NCBI GenBank assembly: GCA_027924585.1
Contig: BSBM01000361.1
Location: 40,936,501-41,000,500, forward strand
Reading direction: 5' to 3'
DNA from: Larix kaempferi
Lineage: Eukaryota > Streptophyta > Pinopsida > Pinales > Pinaceae
Length of the DNA: 64,000 bases
Under the pieces are notes generated by a model. It saw only the letters and a list, made by a program, of their open reading frames with translations, was not told the origin of the DNA and did not search any database. This document shows, one piece after another, positions 58,237-64,000 of the stretch (position 1 is the first letter of the stretch; every line of letters begins with the position of its first letter). The position numbers and the translations under genes are program-made.

Positions 58237-58605
58237 ATGACGATGCTGCTGATCGTGCGATGACGATGCTGCTGATTGTGTGATGACGATGCTATTGATC
58301 GTGCGATGACGATGCTGCTGATCGTGTGATGACGATGCTGCTGATCGTGTGATGACAATGCTGCTGATCGTGCGATGACGATGCTGCTGATCGTGCGATG
58401 ACGATGCTGCTGATCGTGTGATGACGATGCTGCTGATCGTGTGATGACGATGATGCTGATCGTGTGATGACGATGCTACTGATCGTGTGATGACGATGCT
58501 GCTGATCGTGTGATGACGATGTTGCTGACCGTGTGATAACGATGCTGATGATCGTGTGATGACGATGCTACTGATCGTGTGATGACGATGCTGCTGATCG
58601 TGATG
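58233..58605 (+). repeat. Copia-A minisatellite 5, 23 bp, about 16 copies
   Basis: Unit GTGTGATGACGATGCTGCTGATC with C/T variants. ATCG...CGAT inverted repeats recur in each unit. Confidence 0.93.
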
Positions 58606-58745
58606 TTGATGATTGACTGTGATGTACCAGTAACTGCTTGAGTTACTGATGAAGACAATTTGAAGAAAGCTTCCGATGATTTATAGATGTATCATGTGTA
58701 GTGACTCCTTGCTCCTGCAGATGCTGTTATAATATCCTTCTCGTT

Positions 58746-58754
58746 AAGGGGGAG
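58746..58754 (+). other. Copia-A polypurine tract
   Basis: AAGGGGGAG directly before the 3' LTR start TGTTAAAT at 58755. Confidence 0.88.
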
Positions 58755-59244
58755 TGTTAAATATTGTAACTTCAAAGAATATTATATTTGTACTTTATTA
58801 TTCCGGAGATGTTTCATCCCTCCGAGGTAACCCTATTATGTATCCGGAGATGTTTATTCCTCCGATGGTTAGTATTAACTAGGGTTATTAGACCCACCAT
58901 GTGTGGGTCGGCCCTGTAGTTATATTTTAGGGGTTATTAGACTTCTCCAGGTGAGGTCGGCCCCAACAGGTCTATTAGTCAGTTGAGATTCAAGTATAAA
59001 TAGAGGAGGTGAACTCCTCATTAGATCATTCACTCTCTTGTGGAAGAGTGCGCACTAGTTGAGGAGATCTGCTAAGGAGACTTAGGAGGAAGGAGCACAT
59101 CTTGTATTTTGGTTGATCATCTTATTGAGGAAAGCTTTACTGGGTTTTCTACCCCATGAGGGTTTCCCAGGATATATAGTGTGTTTATCTTGTGATTGTG
59201 TTACTTTCAGAGATCTTGCTTGTCTATTTGGTTTAAAATCAACA
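58755..59244 (+). repeat. Copia-A 3' LTR
   Basis: 490 bp, identical to 51228-51717 on reading, followed by CTGAT (59245-59249). Confidence 0.97.
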
Positions 59245-59460
59245 CTGATTGCAATCTTCATAAAACAAATTAGTATAACCCTCTTCTTGTACATCACTGG
59301 GCTAATCATTTTTCTATTCACCATGAAAAGGATCGGAATGCAAATCAAATTCCTTCTATTCATATCCTTCTTCAATCATCAATTCAAGGTCAGATTCCTC
59401 TTTACTTGTGATTTCAGAAAATGAACATGTTGAAGGAATATAAGACTGAAAATTTTTAGA
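59245..59460 (-). pseudogene. Acidic coding relic (upstream part), split by Copia-A
   Basis: Minus strand reads ...SDVQEEGYTNLFYEDCNQ and, with Copia-A and one CTGAT copy removed, runs in frame into HVKISVMDGFKEYF at 51227. A TAG about 20 codons upstream of the junction shows that the relic was already damaged or that the frame shifts there. Confidence 0.45.
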
Positions 59461-60371
59461 GTCATAATTCTTTATATAATCAGTCACCAAAGTACTAGAA
59501 CTTTGAACAAATTGCTGCTGCAAAAGGGTATTTTTTTATTGGAAATAGGCATCCTCTTCTTGTAACAATATTTCAGAAGTTGAATAATATGAAGAAGGAT
59601 TTGATTGACAGTCCGAACTGTAAAATTAGTCACAGCAGATCTAATGAACAAGTAAATCAATCACAACAGATGAACATAGAAAATATGGTGCAAAACTGTG
59701 CAAAACATGCAGCAGTGCTCTCTATCCCAGAAAGGGTGAATGAATTACAATACAAACTGTCACAATGAACAGAGCAATTCGAATTGCCTAAGGAGGTCAT
59801 TCGAATCACTGAATGGAGTAGCTTGACTCTATCTAGGAGTCCTCATCAATCATCGGTGTTGCTCATCAATCACAACAAACAGTCATCCAGGTGTCAAGCT
59901 GAGTCTAACTGATCATAATAAATGTAACTGAAGTGTGTAGCACTGATATAGGATCTGGAGGCTCAGTGGGGGCGCATGGGAGGCTAACTGGAGTCAGAGC
60001 AAGTCACCTAATCGAACTGGAGGTCAATCGAAGGTGAAACAGTCAGTCAGGAGTGAAATCGGAGTGAAATCAATCAGAATCGGAGCTAACTGAATGTAAC
60101 TGGAGTGAATCTGCAGTGGTAGGTGAACAAGTGCGCCCTTCTCTGTCAGTAGGTGAGAAGAGGGCGCCTTTCAGCTTAGGAGGGCTAAAAATCTGTGGAA
60201 AGTGGCTCCCGGGTGCTAGAAGAAGGTGGATAAGGTGCTGGAGGCATCAAACTGGTGACTGGACTGCATATCCTGAAATAGATCATGCAAGATCCTGAAG
60301 TAGATATGTATCCCGAAATAGATGATCCTGAAATAGATATGTATCCCGAAATAGATGATGGATATCCGAAC
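59461..60371. other. Boundary region, includes Copia-C 3' LTR of unknown length
   Basis: No gene. The Copia-C 3' LTR begins (minus strand) at 60372 and extends leftwards. Its far end cannot be set because the partner LTR is outside the window. 60265-60372 has a local repeat 'gatcctgaaatagatatgtatcccgaaatagat' (about two copies). Confidence 0.5.
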
Positions 60372-60384
60372 ACCCCCCCTCAAG
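60372..60384 (-). other. Copia-C 3' LTR start and polypurine tract
   Basis: Minus strand reads CTTGAGGGGGGG (60373-60384) directly followed by TGTTCGGATATCC, the LTR start at 60372. An identical CTTGAGGGGGGG is at 60521-60532. Confidence 0.7.
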
Positions 60385-60550
60385 CTAGACTATGATGTGC
60401 CAACTAAAATAATGTGGGGCCCTGGTAACTAAGACCAAAGGTCACCCCAATACAATAATCCAAAAAATGCTGAAAAATAAACTAAGTGAGGAAAGAGGGA
60501 AAACCCAGTGGGAAGAAAGCCCCCCCTCAAGTCTAAAGCATAATAATGAA

Positions 60551-63500
60551 TCAATCTGTCTCCACCATGATGGAACTCACCCCCAACAGTGAACGGAGGT
60601 AAGAGAACTTCTTCTCAGTGAAGCTCTTGGTGAAGATGTCTGCAATTTGCTCATCAGTAGGGCAATATTGCAGAATGATGGTGCGGTCATGCACCAACTG
60701 TCGAATGTAATGCATATGAATCTCAATGTGCTTGGTCCTCTGCCGCTGAACTGGATCTGTGGAGATCTTGATAGCACTTTGATTGTCACAAAATAGGACA
60801 GTCGAAGTAGTGCCACCAAAACCAAACTCGGAAAGAATACCCTGCAACCAAACTGCCTGAATGCAGGCATTGACTGCCCCTCGATACTCTGCCTCTGCTG
60901 AAGAAAGTGCAATGGCTGCTTGCTTTTTGCTGGACCAGCAAATAGCAACATGACCAATCATGAAAACATAACCGGAAGTGGACTTCCGATCAATGCTATC
61001 ACCTGCCCAATCTGAATCAGTAAAACCAATGAAATCTAGCTCAGAATCTGCAGCATAATGTATGCCAAACTGTCTCGTACCTTGCACATACTGCAAGATC
61101 CGCTTGGCTGCTCGCCAATGAAGCTCATGTGGCTGCTGCATATATCTTGACACGGCACTCACGGCATATGAGATATCAGGCCGTGAATGTGTCAAATAAA
61201 GTAGTGAACCAATCAACTGTCGATACATACTGCAATCTGCAAGCGGTGTGGAATCTCCCTCCTCAAGACTGATTCCTGAGAGGAATGGGAACGGGGCTGC
61301 CTTACATTCAGCCATATTAAACTTCAATAACAGGTCGGAAGCATATTTTTGCTGAGATATAGTGATCCCATCGAAATTTTGAGCTATCTCCAAGCCCAAA
61401 AAGTGACTCAGCAAGCCCAAATCGCTCATGTCAAAAGCTAGATTTAAGGCAGTTTTTAGCTTGTTTATTGAAGTAAGTGTGCTACCAGTAATAAGCAGAT
61501 CATCAACATAAAGTACAATAACCAACAAATTACCTTTAACTCGCTGAAGATAGACATTCGGATCAGATTTGCATCTTTGGAAATTCTGAGAAAGAAGGAA
61601 GGAGTCCATCTTTGCGTACCAAGCTCTTGGGGCCTGTTTTAACCCGTACAAAGACTTCTTCAATCTACAAACCAATGATGGATCTGATGTATAACCCTCT
61701 GGCTGCTGCATATAGACCTCTTCAGCAAGGTCTCCATGTAAAAATGCACTCTTCACATCCATGTGATGCACCTCCCAGTGCTTGGATGCGGCAATAGCTA
61801 AAACAAGGCGGATGGAATCCATCTTTGCAACCGGTGCAAAGGTCTCTGTGTAGTCCACTCCTTGGACTTGGGAAAAACATTTTGCCACCAACCTTGCTTT
61901 ATATTTGCTGATAGTGCCATCAGCAGAAACTTTAGTACGGTAGACCCATTTACACTTCACTAATTTTCTTCCAGGTGGAAGAGAAACTAGCTCCCATGTA
62001 TTGTTCTTTTGAAGAGAACTGTACTCTTCATCCATGGCATCTTTCCATCTCGGATCTCGATGGGCTGAATAGTATGATTGGGGATCTGAACCAGCCATCA
62101 AATAACAAATCTCAGGAAGAAATGGATCAGCAATAGAAAGAGCCATACCTGCCCTTTGAAAGTCTCCTCTTGTTCGTCTCGGATCAGCAGGATTTCCAAG
62201 ACTAGAACCAGCAGATTGTAGAGTATTTTGGGCCCACTTTGGTAACTGAGGGGGATCTGAATGGTCGGATTCCGAACCTGATATGTCATGATCATCATAT
62301 GCTGCTACAATATCAGAAATATCAGAACTCATACCTTCATTATCGCTGCTCGAATCTTCTTCTGGTGAAGGCGGTGAATCGGCAGTTTTCTCCTCAACTA
62401 GTTGCAATTCTTGAAGCGGTTCTTCAAACTGCACACTGCGCTCTATGAATATCTTTTTAGATCTGATATCCATGAGTTTATATGCTTTTGATTCTTCCCC
62501 ATATCCTATCAATATGCACTCGATACTTTGTGGATCCAAAGCTCGTCTCTTCTCAGAAGGAATTCTAGCCCATGCAGTAGAGCCAAAAACTCTCAAATTT
62601 GACACATCCGGTTTGTGACCAAAGAATGCTTCGAAAGGAGTCATACCTTTCACGGATGAATGTGGAACTCGGTTCTGTATATATGCAGCAACATTGATTG
62701 CTTCAGCCCAAAGATTTGCAGCCAAACCTTTTGATTCAATCATGCATGTAGCCATCTCTTTCAGTGACCGGTTTTTCCTTTCCGCTACACCGTTCTGCTG
62801 GGGTGTGTAGGGAACTGTATGTTGGATCTTGATTCCGCTTTGGGCACAAAGTTGCAGCAACTCGGACTTGATATATTCCCCACCATTATCATATCTAAGA
62901 GCTTTGATCTTGCTCTCAGTGGTGGTCTCAACAGAAGCCTTAAAATCCTTGAATTTTCCAAGCACTTCTGACTTGTTTTTGAGAAAGAATACCCATGTAA
63001 AGCGAGAATAATCATCAATAAATGTCAAAACATACCTTGAACCATTTAATGACATATGGGGCAGCGGACCGCTGATATCAGAATGGATCAATCCCAAAAT
63101 AGTAGAGGCTCTGCTAGCCTTGCCGCGGTCGAATCTGTGCTCGGGGTGCTTCCCAATAATGCAACCGGAGCATATTCCCTTCGAGGAACGGAGTTGTGGA
63201 AGCCCATCAACCATGGATTTATTTGATAGCAGCAGCAAATACTTATAATTTAGATGTCCAAATATTTCATGCCAAAGCCTACTAACCTCATTACCATGTG
63301 TGCGAAGAGCAGTGGGCTTTGCAAGCGGAATAAAGTGCGAAAACTCATAACATTTAGCAGTGTGGTTTGCCTTTCCAACCGCAACTAGTCTTCCACTTTT
63401 GATATCAGAAATTTCAACTATATTAGGGCTGAATGTGACTTTCTTTGGATCACCAGTATGTGTCATTTGATACACAGAAAGGAGATTCGAAGCTAAGGAA

Positions 63501-64000
63501 GGCACATAGAGAACATTCTGAAAGCATCCATGATCTACATGAATCGTACCTTTGCCCTTTGAAGAAATTTTTGAGTCATCTCCCAAATGGATGGGGATGG
63601 AGCTGTTTGGATCGAATGAGGAAAAAGAATCAATATTTGCAGCCATATGATTTGATGCACCCGAATCTATCAAGAGAGTGGGCTTCGAAACCGTTGCCAT
63701 GAGTGCTTGTCCTCTTTCATGATCGTCATTCCGATCCTTCTTCCTTGCACCGTCAGGAAGGGTTATGTTGTTCTTTTCCAAAAGGAGGGCCATTTGATCT
63801 ATAGTCTTCTTCATACATGAACTTTCGGGATGAAAGCCACGGTTACAATAAGTACATTTAGATTTTTGGTTACCTTCTTTGCCCTTTTGCTTGGATTTCG
63901 AACTGGATGGTGCATCCGTTTGCTTGCCTTTGTCTTTTTGCTTGTGAGGCTCGAATTTGGGCTTCTCCTTCTTTAGCTTTCCTTTACCATTCGAAATCTT
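60551..64000 (-). CDS. Copia-C gag-pol polyprotein, 3' part, runs off the window
   Basis: The minus-strand frame is open from the window edge (64000) to the stop at 60551. It includes the C-terminal gag with knuckle CTYCNRGFHPESSC (about 63818-63860), protease LLIDSGASNH (about 63665), integrase (HEIFGHLNYKYL, CSGCIIGK, HSDISGP, YDNGGEY where RTDNGGEY is usual, NGVAERKNRS), reverse transcriptase (HHMDVKSAFLHG, YVDDLLITGS at about 61500) and RNase H (FTDSDWAGDS, EIHMHYIRQLV, ADIFTKSF). No stop or shift is seen. The integrase motif R(Y)DN keeps the Asp. The family differs clearly from Copia-A and B. It may be functional, but gag N-terminus and 5' LTR are unseen. Confidence 0.95.
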   Translation of the reverse strand, partial: KISNGKGKLKKEKPKFEPHKQKDKGKQTDAPSSSKSKQKGKEGNQKSKCTYCNRGFHPESSCMKKTIDQMALLLEKNNITLPDGARKKDRNDDHERGQALMATVSKPTLLIDSGASNHMAANIDSFSSFDPNSSIPIHLGDDSKISSKGKGTIHVDHGCFQNVLYVPSLASNLLSVYQMTHTGDPKKVTFSPNIVEISDIKSGRLVAVGKANHTAKCYEFSHFIPLAKPTALRTHGNEVSRLWHEIFGHLNYKYLLLLSNKSMVDGLPQLRSSKGICSGCIIGKHPEHRFDRGKASRASTILGLIHSDISGPLPHMSLNGSRYVLTFIDDYSRFTWVFFLKNKSEVLGKFKDFKASVETTTESKIKALRYDNGGEYIKSELLQLCAQSGIKIQHTVPYTPQQNGVAERKNRSLKEMATCMIESKGLAANLWAEAINVAAYIQNRVPHSSVKGMTPFEAFFGHKPDVSNLRVFGSTAWARIPSEKRRALDPQSIECILIGYGEESKAYKLMDIRSKKIFIERSVQFEEPLQELQLVEEKTADSPPSPEEDSSSDNEGMSSDISDIVAAYDDHDISGSESDHSDPPQLPKWAQNTLQSAGSSLGNPADPRRTRGDFQRAGMALSIADPFLPEICYLMAGSDPQSYYSAHRDPRWKDAMDEEYSSLQKNNTWELVSLPPGRKLVKCKWVYRTKVSADGTISKYKARLVAKCFSQVQGVDYTETFAPVAKMDSIRLVLAIAASKHWEVHHMDVKSAFLHGDLAEEVYMQQPEGYTSDPSLVCRLKKSLYGLKQAPRAWYAKMDSFLLSQNFQRCKSDPNVYLQRVKGNLLVIVLYVDDLLITGSTLTSINKLKTALNLAFDMSDLGLLSHFLGLEIAQNFDGITISQQKYASDLLLKFNMAECKAAPFPFLSGISLEEGDSTPLADCSMYRQLIGSLLYLTHSRPDISYAVSAVSRYMQQPHELHWRAAKRILQYVQGTRQFGIHYAADSELDFIGFTDSDWAGDSIDRKSTSGYVFMIGHVAICWSSKKQAAIALSSAEAEYRGAVNACIQAVWLQGILSEFGFGGTTSTVLFCDNQSAIKISTDPVQRQRTKHIEIHMHYIRQLVHDRTIILQYCPTDEQIADIFTKSFTEKKFSYLRSLLGVSSIMVETD

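Larger units (their letters stand above)
51228..59244 (+). mobile_element. Copia-A: intact, very young Ty1/copia element
   Basis: Identical 490-bp LTRs (51228-51717, 58755-59244; no difference found on line-by-line reading) are flanked by the target duplication CTGAT (51223-51227, 59245-59249). The primer site, one uninterrupted gag-pol ORF and the polypurine tract are all in place. No mutation disabling transposition is visible, so the element inserted recently and could be competent. Unusual feature: 2.45 kb between the pol stop and the 3' LTR is almost entirely tandem repeats of five kinds. It landed in an older minus-strand coding relic. Confidence 0.97.

Noticed and set aside
57138-58605. 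CRISPR-like arrays of regular repeats
   Set aside because: Units are contiguous with no unique spacers; these are minisatellites in a plant retrotransposon.

Overview
The window is nuclear DNA of a land plant with a large, retrotransposon-rich genome. A conifer or other gymnosperm is my impression, not something the sequence proves. It holds plant gene relics (cinnamyl alcohol dehydrogenase, an At1g01500-like protein, an LRR receptor kinase), Ty1/copia and Ty3/gypsy elements with plant tRNA primer-binding sites, and a transposon-type plant-mobile-domain ORF. I found no intact cellular gene, rRNA, convincing tRNA or CRISPR array.

Layout. 0.3-7.7 kb: three unrelated decayed gene fragments on the + strand, the last (LRR kinase) split by two insertions. 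7.7-13.8 kb: non-coding, with one SINE candidate. 13.8-23.5 kb: a complete gag-only gypsy element (Gypsy-1, minus strand) with 1307-bp LTRs, GGTGA target duplication and tRNA-Asp-type primer site. 25.0-31.7 kb: a 2-kb LTR with tRNA-Met primer site followed by a non-coding, hairpin-rich interior. 31.7-37.5 kb: a damaged minus-strand copia element (Copia-B). 37.5-41.9 kb: a + strand PMD-like ORF surrounded by repeat arrays. 41.9-46.0 kb: a minus-strand gypsy gag-protease-RNase H relic (Gypsy-2). 46-50 kb: nothing recognisable. 50.1-59.5 kb: an old minus-strand coding relic split by a very young intact + strand copia element (Copia-A; identical 490-bp LTRs, CTGAT duplication, one 1368-codon gag-pol ORF). 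60.4-64.0 kb: the 3' part of a third copia element (Copia-C, minus strand) running off the window.

The most unusual content lies outside the ORFs. At 38.5-39.0 kb nine consecutive units each show two interleaved inverted repeats (H-type pseudoknot geometry) whose stems differ in sequence but keep complementarity. At 33.08-33.58 kb, 3' of the Copia-B pol gene, about 18 short hairpins have changing stems, 5-6 nt loops, and mismatches that would all be G-U pairs in the element's sense RNA. Related hairpin arrays lie at 41.69-41.90 kb (3' of the PMD ORF), 39.78-40.06 kb (33-bp palindromic repeats) and 28.7-30.4 kb. Copia-A carries five different minisatellites between pol and its 3' LTR. Together these suggest a tendency of retroelements in this genome to build structured RNA arrays in their non-coding parts; this is inference from base-pairing patterns read by eye.
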